Below the pieces are notes generated by a model that saw only the letters and a list, made by a program, of their open reading frames with translations, had not been told where the DNA came from and ran no database searches. 48,914 nucleotides of DNA from the NCBI GenBank assembly GCA_017416065.1, contig JAFQDM010000020.1, positions 1-48,914 on the forward strand, in the 5' to 3' direction. This document shows positions 14,955 through 22,241 of the stretch, one piece after another. Numbering within the stretch: position 1 is the first letter of the stretch; every line of letters starts with the position of its first letter. Both the position numbers and the translations under genes were made by a program. This DNA comes from Ruminococcus sp. GTDB taxonomy: Bacteria > Bacillota > Clostridia > Oscillospirales > Acutalibacteraceae.

Positions 14955-15879
14955 CAAACCATACGTTATTTGCTTTGAACTCTTTTTCAGAGAGATACGA
15001 GAGGGGAGAATCCTCAATAACAGAAAACTTCAGTTTATATGAATAAAGTGCCTGACCTGTGTGTCCCTTTATCCTCAGAGGATGTCCTCCGTACTTTGTG
15101 TCACCCGCAAGAGGTGTGCCGATAGATGCCATATGAGCGCGGATCTGATGAGTTCTGCCGGTAAGCAGATCTACCTCTGCAAGGGAATATTTTCCCTTTG
15201 CGTCGATCACCCTGTAGGCTGTGGCAATTTCCTTTCCGTCATCAGTATTTTTAGTAACGGAAACCTTATTTTTCTTTTCATTCTTTGTAAGCATACCCGT
15301 AAGCAAGCCTTCCTTTTTCTTGGGTACACCTTCACAAAGACAAAGATACAGCTTTTTGATCCGCCTTTCTTTTATAAGGGAGTTGAGCTCCTTCAATGCT
15401 GCAGCATTTTTAGCGGCAATAATAAGTCCGCCTGTGTTTCTGTCCAGTCTGTTTGCCATAGCAGGGGAGAATGAATTTTCGGCTTTAGGATCGTATTCAC
15501 CCTTTGAGTATAGGTAATGCCGTACCCTTGCCACCATGGAGTCAAAGTGATATGTTTTATCAGGGTGGGCAAGCACTCCTTCAGGCTTGTCAATAATTAT
15601 AAGATTTTCGTCTTCATATACGATATTCAGCTTCTTGGGGGCTTTCATAAATTCATATTCATCATACTTAGCCTCAAAGAATTCATCCTTGATGTAGAAG
15701 GTGAGCACGTCCCCAACGCACAGCACATCATCAATAGCGCATTTCTTACCGTTTAGCTTAATGTACTTTGTGCGTATGTATTTATACATCAGAGACTTGG
15801 GCATAGTCTTGAATCTTTTGCTCAGAAATTTATCCAATCTCTGGTTTGCATCATTGTTGTTTATGGTAATAGTTTTCAT
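14929..15879 (-). CDS. RluA-family 23S rRNA-type pseudouridine synthase
   Basis: 316 residues. An S4 RNA-binding domain lies at about 10-65. The catalytic domain begins NIVYEDENLIIIDKPEGVLAHPD. The active-site motif is NRLDRNTGG with D146; RluA enzymes usually have HRLD, so the histidine is replaced by Asn. The second signature is GRTHQIRAHMASIG. It isomerises uridines in rRNA; assignment to RluC or RluD specificity is not possible from the sequence. It has its own strong promoter at 15910-15938. Confidence 0.9.
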   Translation of the reverse strand: MKTITINNNDANQRLDKFLSKRFKTMPKSLMYKYIRTKYIKLNGKKCAIDDVLCVGDVLTFYIKDEFFEAKYDEYEFMKAPKKLNIVYEDENLIIIDKPEGVLAHPDKTYHFDSMVARVRHYLYSKGEYDPKAENSFSPAMANRLDRNTGGLIIAAKNAAALKELNSLIKERRIKKLYLCLCEGVPKKKEGLLTGMLTKNEKKNKVSVTKNTDDGKEIATAYRVIDAKGKYSLAEVDLLTGRTHQIRAHMASIGTPLAGDTKYGGHPLRIKGHTGQALYSYKLKFSVIEDSPLSYLSEKEFKANNVWFEKNGRVNI

Positions 15880-15909
15880 ATTCCTTCTGCCTTTTCGGTT
15901 TATATGCTT

Positions 15910-15938
15910 ATTATATCAGTTCAGAGCGTACTTTTCAA
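15910..15938 (-). promoter_or_regulatory. Promoter of the pseudouridine synthase gene
   Basis: Reverse strand TTGAAA (15933-15938), 17 bases, TATAAT (15910-15915), close to ideal sigma-A consensus. Confidence 0.85.
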
Positions 15939-16002
15939 CTCCATATGATAATCTGTGTAACACATTCTTTATCATTGCATAGTATACCACAGAGGTGATG
16001 CT

Positions 16003-16146
16003 ATGAGATGCTTCGGCTATAACCGTTGTCTGTGGTTTGCGGCAGGTCTGCTTGTGGCAAGCTGTCTTCCATACGAGTTCGTTGTGGTTGTAGCGGCAAT
16101 CACTATCATAATTATATGCAATATGTTCAGGAGGCGAATGAATTGA
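16003..16146 (+). CDS. 47-residue membrane protein overlapping spoVM
   Basis: A short gene with a very good AGAGGTGAT ribosome site. The product starts MRCFGYNRCLWFAAG and is almost entirely hydrophobic, with two short segments (LWFAAGLLVASCL and FVVVVAAITIIIICNMF) split by a PYE turn, then a basic tail FRRRMN. It is probably a hairpin or single-pass membrane protein. Its TGA overlaps the TTG start of spoVM, so translation is coupled and a sporulation role in the mother cell is likely. I do not recognise a named family. Confidence 0.7.
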   Translation: MRCFGYNRCLWFAAGLLVASCLPYEFVVVVAAITIIIICNMFRRRMN

Positions 16147-16226
16147 AAGTTGTACTTATTGAAAATCCAAAATTCCTGTCCTTTTTCTTGCGTAAAATTT
16201 ATAAAATTAAGAAGCAAAAAACATAA
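16143..16226 (+). CDS. spoVM: SpoVM, spore coat membrane-curvature peptide
   Basis: 27 residues from TTG 16143, 8 bases after AGGAGG. The product begins MKVVLIENPKFLSFFLRKIY and ends in a lysine-rich tail. It aligns with Bacillus subtilis SpoVM (26 residues) without a gap through the diagnostic PKFL, with the conserved proline at residue 9, an amphipathic helix after it and a basic C-terminus. SpoVM recognises the convex forespore membrane and anchors SpoIVA, whose gene is 4 kb downstream with the SipL-like gene. A conventional gene caller would probably miss it because of its size and TTG start. Confidence 0.85.
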   Translation: MKVVLIENPKFLSFFLRKIYKIKKQKT

Positions 16227-16241
16227 TATCCATCCTTGTGG

Positions 16242-16267
16242 GCGGTGCTGTGCAAGCACCGCTTTTT
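16242..16267 (+). terminator. Terminator after spoVM
   Basis: GCGGTGCT (16242-16249) pairs with AGCACCGC (16255-16262), followed by five T. Confidence 0.85.
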
Positions 16268-16281
16268 CTTTGCGTCTGAGA

Positions 16282-16298
16282 TTCAAAACACATTTGAA
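16282..16298. repeat. Short inverted repeat upstream of the starch-binding gene
   Basis: TTCAAA (16282-16287) and TTTGAA (16293-16298) are separated by ACACA. It lies about 50 bases before the -35 of the downstream gene and could be an activator site. The evidence is only symmetry. Confidence 0.25.
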
Positions 16299-16349
16299 CA
16301 AAGTTATTGCTGTAAATTATCTTTTTTGCATTTATTCGTAAAAATTGTC

Positions 16350-16378
16350 TTGAAAACTCATTATCCATCTGCTACCAT
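16350..16378 (+). promoter_or_regulatory. Promoter of the starch-binding dockerin gene
   Basis: TTGAAA (16350-16355), 17 bases, TACCAT (16373-16378). The leader is short and ends in AAGGAGG before ATG 16408. Confidence 0.65.
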
Positions 16379-16407
16379 AATCTTAAATAATATAAGGAGG
16401 CAAAGCT

Positions 16408-18360
16408 ATGAAACGCTCAAACAAAATTCTTGCTTTACTTTTATCTTTGGCAATAATCATTTGCGCTGTAGCGGCAGTGCCTGTATTTGCTGCAGGCGAT
16501 ACTGTCTATGTAAAGGTATCCTCAAGCTACGGCACCCCCAATTGCTATATGTGGAACAGCTCCTCTGACCAGAACGCAGGCTGGCCGGGAGTAAAGATGA
16601 CAGATGAAGGCGACGGAGTGTATTCCTACACCCCCGACAAAGCCTATTCAAAGGTGATCTTCAATAACGGCTCCTCTCAGACAGGAGATCTTTCCTATCC
16701 CGGAGCCAACAGCATATATTTGCTGGACAGCGACAAGTGGGAGACCTACGACCCTACTGCCGCAGAGCCCGTTGTATCCATCAGCAAAAAGGATGGTTCT
16801 TCTTTTAAAACAGATACTGTCACAGTAACAGTAACCGCCAAGTATGCAGATTCAGCGTACTATACTGTGGACGGCGGTGCACAGGTAAGCTTTACGGATA
16901 CGGCAGACGTTACTCTTGGAGCAGATACTCAGATAGGCTCCACAGTAACTCTTTTGGTTTCTGCAACCAATAAAAACGGATCGGTATCATCAACGGCAAC
17001 GTATACAAAGAAAGACCCCTCAGCCTCCTCTGACAGTACCGCAACCACCTCAAAGCCCCTCGACGGATATTTTTCCACAAATCCGAACGGACAGGTTGGC
17101 AAGAATACTGCCATCTCTATCGACGGCTCTATTTCCGATTGGGACAGCTCAATGCTCATTGCTCAGGGTACTGCTAACGACGACCCCAGAGTATACCGTC
17201 CCAATTCCATGTACGAGGTTGGTATTGACCTTTATGCTCTTTACGCTGCATACGACAGCACAAATCTCTACCTTATGTGGGAGATGACAAACGTTCAGGA
17301 CGTTGTTGCACCTAACGACGATTATCCTCTTTCTCAGGGCACACTCTGGCAGACTCAGGAGCTTCCCTTCTTCATTGCTGTTGATACAGGCGATTCAGAT
17401 ACAGCAGTGGGCAACAAGGGCGGCCTTGCAGAAGGCGGCACTATCTGGGATTCAGGTATGACATTTGAAAACGGCTTTAATAAGCTTATTTCCATTAACA
17501 CCAAAGGCGGCAACGGTCCCTGGGTATACGGCGGAGACGAAGAGGGCCTCAATCCTGTTGAGATTTTGGATGCCTCCACTTCCGATATAGAAATGAATTT
17601 CGGCAAGGGAATCCTCAGCAAAAACGTATACGGTATCAACGGCGCTTACGGCGAGCACAACGGACGAGTTCCCGGTGATGTAGCAGACGAAACCGCAGAT
17701 TGGGTAGATTTCAATACAAAGGGTCACAAGAGTGCATCTATGGATTTCTTCTACGAAATGTCCATTCCCCTTGATGAACTGGAGATCTCTGTCAATGATA
17801 TAGAGACCTCAGGTATTGGCGTAATGCTTGTTGCAACCATGGGCAAATCTCCCATGGATTGTCTGCCCGGAGATCTTGTGATGACCGACCAGGCTCATCT
17901 TGACGACGAAGCGGCATCTCAGGTCCACAACAGCTTTGAAAAGAGTGACGAAGACAACATCACAGTTCCCTTTGCAAGAGTTGGCAAGCTCCTCAGCGGC
18001 AGCACAGGAGGCAATGATCCTTCAATTCCCACAACCCCCACAATTCCCACAACCCCTTCAGAGCCCACAGAGCCTACAACTCCTGCAGAGTCAGAGCCTG
18101 CATCTTCTGCCCCTGCAGAAGAGTCAACCGCACCCACGCAAGCTCCTCCCGCAGTTGTTCTGCTCAAAGGTGATGCGGATTGCGACGGTGTGGTCAACAT
18201 CAGAGATGCAACGGCGATCCAAAAGCACGTTGCAGATATTATCACTCTGACTGAGCAGGGAATGGCAAACGCAGAAGTAGACGGTAACGGTATCCTGAAT
18301 GTCAAGGATGCGACCTTTATCCAGAAAACCATAGCAGGTATCCCCACAGCACTTCTGTAA
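16408..18360 (+). CDS. Secreted multidomain starch-binding protein with dockerin (amylosome type)
   Basis: 650 residues. The signal peptide is about 1-29 (VPVFAAG). Residues about 32-112 look like a CBM26-type starch-binding module (VYVKVSSSYGTPNCYMWN, GWPGVKM, FNNGSSQTGDL). A beta-sandwich of FN3/chitobiase-tail type follows at about 118-203. Residues about 215-535 read as a CBM9/DOMON-like domain (ISIDGSISDWDSS; LYALYAAYDSTNLYLMWEM). A Pro/Thr/Ser/Glu linker precedes a dockerin (588-645) with two good calcium loops (D589, D591 first) and DATxIQK in both halves. No glycosidase domain is present, so it is a binding rather than a catalytic subunit. The layout recalls Sas20-like proteins of the Ruminococcus bromii amylosome; that equivalence is inference. 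Confidence 0.85.
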   Translation: MKRSNKILALLLSLAIIICAVAAVPVFAAGDTVYVKVSSSYGTPNCYMWNSSSDQNAGWPGVKMTDEGDGVYSYTPDKAYSKVIFNNGSSQTGDLSYPGANSIYLLDSDKWETYDPTAAEPVVSISKKDGSSFKTDTVTVTVTAKYADSAYYTVDGGAQVSFTDTADVTLGADTQIGSTVTLLVSATNKNGSVSSTATYTKKDPSASSDSTATTSKPLDGYFSTNPNGQVGKNTAISIDGSISDWDSSMLIAQGTANDDPRVYRPNSMYEVGIDLYALYAAYDSTNLYLMWEMTNVQDVVAPNDDYPLSQGTLWQTQELPFFIAVDTGDSDTAVGNKGGLAEGGTIWDSGMTFENGFNKLISINTKGGNGPWVYGGDEEGLNPVEILDASTSDIEMNFGKGILSKNVYGINGAYGEHNGRVPGDVADETADWVDFNTKGHKSASMDFFYEMSIPLDELEISVNDIETSGIGVMLVATMGKSPMDCLPGDLVMTDQAHLDDEAASQVHNSFEKSDEDNITVPFARVGKLLSGSTGGNDPSIPTTPTIPTTPSEPTEPTTPAESEPASSAPAEESTAPTQAPPAVVLLKGDADCDGVVNIRDATAIQKHVADIITLTEQGMANAEVDGNGILNVKDATFIQKTIAGIPTALL

Positions 18361-18397
18361 TTTGATATGCCTTTTACTTGAATTTTAATATTTGATT

Positions 18398-18430
18398 AAG
18401 CCATCGGTTTTGCCGATGGCTTTTCCTTTT
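18398..18430 (+). terminator. Terminator of the starch-binding gene
   Basis: AAGCCATCGG (18398-18407) pairs with CCGATGGCTT (18413-18422), followed by a T-rich run. Confidence 0.85.
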
Positions 18431-18433
18431 GTG

Positions 18434-18461
18434 TCATAAAAACCGTCTCAGCGCAATATAA
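18434..18461 (+). promoter_or_regulatory. Candidate sigma-E promoter of the sipL-like gene
   Basis: TCATAAA (18434-18440), 13 bases and CAATATAA (18454-18461) fit the ATA-containing mother-cell sigma-E pattern loosely. The predicted start near 18469 leaves room for AAAAGGAGAG before ATG 18493. Confidence 0.4.
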
Positions 18462-18492
18462 ATAGAGCAGAACATAAAAGGAGAGAAAAATA

Positions 18493-20022
18493 ATGGACTA
18501 TTTACTTAAAAATCAATACGTTTGTGCGGGCGCAGAAATTCTGGACACGGTTACTCAACAGGCGGTGGACCTGGATTTTACCTTGCCTGATTATTGTGCA
18601 GATATTGAGAAGATCTTAAAATGCACTCTTGTACCCAAAATCTATACCAGAACCTTTTCTGCAGGCCAGCTCAGAGTAGACGGTGCCTCAGTGCTTAGCA
18701 TTCTTTATTGCGACAGCAACAAAAAAGCCCTTAGATGCTGTGAGCAGACAGTACCGTTTTCTGCTACCATCCCCGTTAGCGAGGATGCCGCAGAGAATGC
18801 AGTGATCACAACAGCAAAGCCGGAATATCTCAATTGCAGAGCTCTCACACCCCGCAGGTTAACGGTACACGGCGCATTTTCACTGTATACCGCCATCCAC
18901 ACCAAAAGAATATACGATATTAAAAAGGAATGTTCCAACGAAGCTCTGCAGATAAAAACGAAAAACGCCGATGTGTTTGAGCTTTGCGAACTGAATCAGG
19001 AACAGTTCAACGTTGCCCAGACTGTGAATCTACGCCCTAAAAACGCCGTTGAATCTATAGTAAGAAGCGACGTAACGGCTCTTGTGACGGATTTTCAGCA
19101 GAGCTCAGACAAGTTGCTCCTTAAAGGTGAGGTCACCTTAAGAATGTTGTATATATGCGATGCGGCAACGGGTGAGGTTGACCAGTTTATTTATGTATTT
19201 CCGTTTTCACAGAGTATAGACTCAAAAGACAGCGACTGCACAGTTACAGATGTGCGTCTTGATGTTCTCACTTACGAGCTGCTTCTGCGTACAGGTGTGC
19301 TTACAGAGGAGCCGTCAATCAGCATAGATCTTAAAATGTGCGCTTCTGTTTCAGGATACAAACAGTCAAACATAACCTTCATTACAGATGCTTATTCAGT
19401 TGCTGAGCATACAAGGCTCTCAGTTGATTCTTTAACCCTTTCTTCAGAGGTTTATCCCTTAAAGGCTAACTGTGCGGTGAAGTCCTCTCTGCAATTGGGA
19501 GAACGGCAGATCTCAAAGATCATGGATATTTTCTGGGAAGAGCCTGCTGTTGCCGTAGATCTCAAGGATGGTAAAGCGGAGCTTACGGGCAAGGTAAAGC
19601 TTTGTATCCTTGCAACCGTGGAGGACGGAGAACTTGTATGCATTGAGCGCCAGGCAGATATAAAGCATTCGGAGACTCTCAGCAAGGTCTTTTCTGTTTG
19701 CAAGCATATCCGAGCATCCGTAACCTCCGTAAGCTACAGAATGGCAGAAGAAAATACCATAGACGTACGTCTTGATATGCAGGTATCTGCATTGCTTTCA
19801 AACAGTATCACCTTTGAGCAGGTTGTATCAGTTGAGGGAACAGGGGAGACAGATACAGGTTCATACAGCCATCCGCTGACCTTGTATTATGCTCATAAGG
19901 GGGAGCAGGTGTGGGAAATCGCAAAGCGTTACTCAACTTTGCTGTCTTCTCTTTGTGAAGAAAACTCAATCGAGGAAGAAGAGCTCACAGAGGCTCGTAT
20001 GCTTATGATCGTCAATGCATAA
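18493..20022 (+). CDS. sipL: SipL-like DUF3794 spore-coat morphogenesis protein with LysM
   Basis: 509 residues without a signal peptide. The N-terminal region (YVCAGAEILDTVTQQAVDLDFTLPDYCADIEKIL) and a later repeat (LDVLTYELLLRTGVLTE) mark DUF3794 segments. The last 60 residues form a LysM domain (LYYAHKGEQVWEIAKRYSTLLSSLCEENSI). In Clostridioides difficile SipL binds SpoIVA through its LysM region and is needed for coat attachment. Here the next gene is spoIVA, which strongly supports the name. A terminator separates the two, and each has its own candidate sigma-E promoter. Confidence 0.87.
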   Translation: MDYLLKNQYVCAGAEILDTVTQQAVDLDFTLPDYCADIEKILKCTLVPKIYTRTFSAGQLRVDGASVLSILYCDSNKKALRCCEQTVPFSATIPVSEDAAENAVITTAKPEYLNCRALTPRRLTVHGAFSLYTAIHTKRIYDIKKECSNEALQIKTKNADVFELCELNQEQFNVAQTVNLRPKNAVESIVRSDVTALVTDFQQSSDKLLLKGEVTLRMLYICDAATGEVDQFIYVFPFSQSIDSKDSDCTVTDVRLDVLTYELLLRTGVLTEEPSISIDLKMCASVSGYKQSNITFITDAYSVAEHTRLSVDSLTLSSEVYPLKANCAVKSSLQLGERQISKIMDIFWEEPAVAVDLKDGKAELTGKVKLCILATVEDGELVCIERQADIKHSETLSKVFSVCKHIRASVTSVSYRMAEENTIDVRLDMQVSALLSNSITFEQVVSVEGTGETDTGSYSHPLTLYYAHKGEQVWEIAKRYSTLLSSLCEENSIEEEELTEARMLMIVNA

Positions 20023-20030
20023 TTGGCATA

Positions 20031-20056
20031 AAAGCGGCAGTTCACTGCCGCTTTTT
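20031..20056 (+). terminator. Terminator between sipL and spoIVA
   Basis: AAAGCGGCAG (20031-20040), loop TTCA, CTGCCGCTTTTT (20045-20056). Confidence 0.9.
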
Positions 20057-20076
20057 CATATGCAGTCCCATTAGTG

Positions 20077-20105
20077 GAATATTCCAAAGGTTATGTGCAT
20101 AGATT
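20077..20105 (+). promoter_or_regulatory. Candidate sigma-E promoter of spoIVA
   Basis: GAATATT (20077-20083), 14 bases and CATAGATT (20098-20105), against the known pattern of an ATA-centred -35 and CATACAMT -10. A start near 20112 gives a leader of about 32 bases with GGTGGAGG before ATG 20144. B. subtilis spoIVA is also sigma-E dependent. Confidence 0.55.
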
Positions 20106-20143
20106 TTACTATAAATAATACAGAAACAGGTGGAGGCAAAGCA

Positions 20144-21622
20144 ATGGAACAGAGAAACATATACAAGGATATTGCAACCCGTACAGCAGGCAACATTTAC
20201 GTAGGAGTTGTAGGCCCTGTCCGTACAGGCAAGTCTACGTTCACAAAACGGTTTATGGATACCCTTGTAATTCCGAACATACCCGATGAATACCGCAGAG
20301 CCCGTGCAAACGACGAACTGCCTCAATCTGCCGCAGGCAGAACCATAATGACCACAGAACCCAAGTTTATCCCTGAGGATGCTGTGGAGATCGACCTGGG
20401 AGACAACGTCACCTTGTCCGTTCGGATGATAGACTGTGTGGGCTACATAGTAGAGAGTGCTTTGGGATACATTGAGGAGGATACTCCAAGAATGGTCAAA
20501 ACACCCTGGTTTGATGCAGAGGTTCCCTTTGACCAAGCGGCAGAATTCGGCACCAAAAAGGTTATCACGGATCACAGCACCATCGGACTTGTAATAACCA
20601 CAGACGGCTCCATAAGCGATATTCCCAGAGAAGATTACACAGAAGCAGAGCGCAGAGTCGTCTCAGAGCTCAAAGAGATAAACAAACCGTTTATAATTCT
20701 TCTTAACTGTCTTGATCCCTCCTCTGTCAGCTCTCAGCAGTTGGCATCAGAGCTTGCAAGGGAGTACATGGTCCCCGTAATCCCAACCTCCTGCCTTGAG
20801 CTTGACGAAAATGAAATAAAGCGTATACTTGCTCAGATACTTTTTGAGTTTCCCGTGCAAGAGATAAAGGTGGATATTCCTGCCTGGCTTCTCACTCTTC
20901 CCAAGGACCATTGGCTTAAATCCGCAATATTCGAGAGCATCCTCCAAAGCGCAGGAAGGATAAGTAAACTCCGCCAGGTTCAGCAGGTGGCAGAAAGTCT
21001 TTGCCAAAACGAATATATTGCAGAGTCCAGGCTTACCGGAATAGATATGGGTACCGGCATAGCAGAGCTTTGCGTTGTTCCACACAGAAATCTGTTCTTC
21101 AAGGTGCTGTCTGAACAGACAGGGCTGGATATTCCCGACGAAAAATCCCTCCTTGACAGTTTTTCTGACCTTTCGGGCAAAAAGCAGGAGTATGAGCGTA
21201 TAGCAAAAGCCTACGAGGATGTGCTGGAAAACGGCTACGGTATCGTAATGCCCACTATGGAGGAACTGAAGCTTGAGGAACCGCGCATCATAAAGCAAAG
21301 CGGTAAATACGGAGTCAAACTCAGAGCCTCAGCACCCTCAGTGCATATGATGAGAATAGAGACCTGCGCAGAGGTAACACCTCTTGTAGGCTCAGAGCAA
21401 CAGTCAGAGGAGCTTGTAAAGTACCTGCTTCGTGAGTTTGAAGAGGATCCCGTCAAGATCTGGCAGTCAGACATATTCGGCAAATCCGTAAACGAGCTTG
21501 TGAGCGAGGGACTTCACAACAAGCTTTACAGAATGCCTGCTGATGCAAGACGTAAGCTTACGGAAACAGTGGAGAAGATCATCAACGACGGATGTAACGG
21601 ACTTATATGTATTATTCTGTAA
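20144..21622 (+). CDS. spoIVA: Stage IV sporulation ATPase SpoIVA
   Basis: 492 residues from ATG 20144, the same length as the B. subtilis protein. This start has a GGTGGAGG ribosome site; an upstream in-frame ATG at 20093 would precede it by 17 codons. The N-terminus MEQRNIYKDIATRTAGNIYVGVVGPVRTGKST is diagnostic, with Walker A 24-32 and lysine 30, followed by AGRTIMTTEPKF and a DCVGY switch. SpoIVA hydrolyses ATP to form the static filament layer that is the basement of the spore coat, recruited by SpoVM. Its partners SpoVM and SipL are both encoded upstream. Confidence 0.96.
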   Translation: MEQRNIYKDIATRTAGNIYVGVVGPVRTGKSTFTKRFMDTLVIPNIPDEYRRARANDELPQSAAGRTIMTTEPKFIPEDAVEIDLGDNVTLSVRMIDCVGYIVESALGYIEEDTPRMVKTPWFDAEVPFDQAAEFGTKKVITDHSTIGLVITTDGSISDIPREDYTEAERRVVSELKEINKPFIILLNCLDPSSVSSQQLASELAREYMVPVIPTSCLELDENEIKRILAQILFEFPVQEIKVDIPAWLLTLPKDHWLKSAIFESILQSAGRISKLRQVQQVAESLCQNEYIAESRLTGIDMGTGIAELCVVPHRNLFFKVLSEQTGLDIPDEKSLLDSFSDLSGKKQEYERIAKAYEDVLENGYGIVMPTMEELKLEEPRIIKQSGKYGVKLRASAPSVHMMRIETCAEVTPLVGSEQQSEELVKYLLREFEEDPVKIWQSDIFGKSVNELVSEGLHNKLYRMPADARRKLTETVEKIINDGCNGLICIIL

Positions 21623-21660
21623 AAAACACTCTCTAAATTAAATAAATATGTGTATTGCAA

Positions 21661-21689
21661 AAAACCGCCGAAATTTTTCGACGGTTTTT
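21661..21689 (+). terminator. Terminator of spoIVA
   Basis: AACCGCCGAAA pairs with TTTCGACGGTT (one mismatch) and ends in a five-T run at 21685-21689. Confidence 0.8.
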
Positions 21690-21700
21690 GCTTTTTACTA

Positions 21701-21729
21701 TTGAAAAATCTTTTTAAAAAGTGTAAAAT
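21701..21729 (+). promoter_or_regulatory. Promoter of the decarboxylase gamma-beta genes
   Basis: TTGAAA (21701-21706), 17 bases, TAAAAT (21724-21729). It leaves a leader of roughly 80 bases before ATG 21816. Confidence 0.7.
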
Positions 21730-21815
21730 GAATATATCTATAATGTATAAGGGTAAATCTTATGTTTTTTCGGCTTTATCCTCAGTACATATTCTTATTT
21801 TGGAGGAACCTGTTT

Positions 21816-22241
21816 ATGCAAAATTATATCAGGCTTGCAGCCGATGCCACACAGCAAGCCCCTTCAAACCAATCCTTGATAATCCTTATCACAGGCTTTG
21901 TGGTTGTTTTTTTGGTGTTGCTTCTTCTTATCGGCCTGATCAAGCTCTATTCAGGCATTGTATATGCGGCACAGAATAAAGCAAAGGCAAAAGCCAAGCC
22001 TGCACAGCCTGCTTTGGCGCCTGTAGCGGCAGAGGCTGTGACTGTTGCTCCTGCTTCTCATAATGAGGGCTTGGATCTGCAGACTGTTGCAGTTATCACC
22101 GCGGCAGTGGAAGCTTTCTACGGCAGCACAAAGAAGGTCAGGGTAACAGGTATCCGTCCTGCAAATACTGCTCGCAATGAGTGGGCAAATGCAGGCATCA
22201 GAGAAAACATTCCTGCAATGAGAACGGAGGGTTTGTTATAA
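21816..22241 (+). CDS. OadG-type gamma subunit of a sodium-pump decarboxylase
   Basis: 141 residues from ATG 21816, which has GGAGGAA 8 bases upstream; starts further up in the frame lack one. A single membrane helix (LIILITGFVVVFLVLLLLIGLI) is followed by an Ala/Pro/Lys-rich linker and a C-terminal segment (DLQTVAVITAAVEAFYG, VTGIRPA) typical of longer OadG-like proteins. The subunit assembles the pump and binds the carboxyltransferase in the family. Its TAA shares a base with the ATG of the beta subunit gene. Confidence 0.82.
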   Translation: MQNYIRLAADATQQAPSNQSLIILITGFVVVFLVLLLLIGLIKLYSGIVYAAQNKAKAKAKPAQPALAPVAAEAVTVAPASHNEGLDLQTVAVITAAVEAFYGSTKKVRVTGIRPANTARNEWANAGIRENIPAMRTEGLL

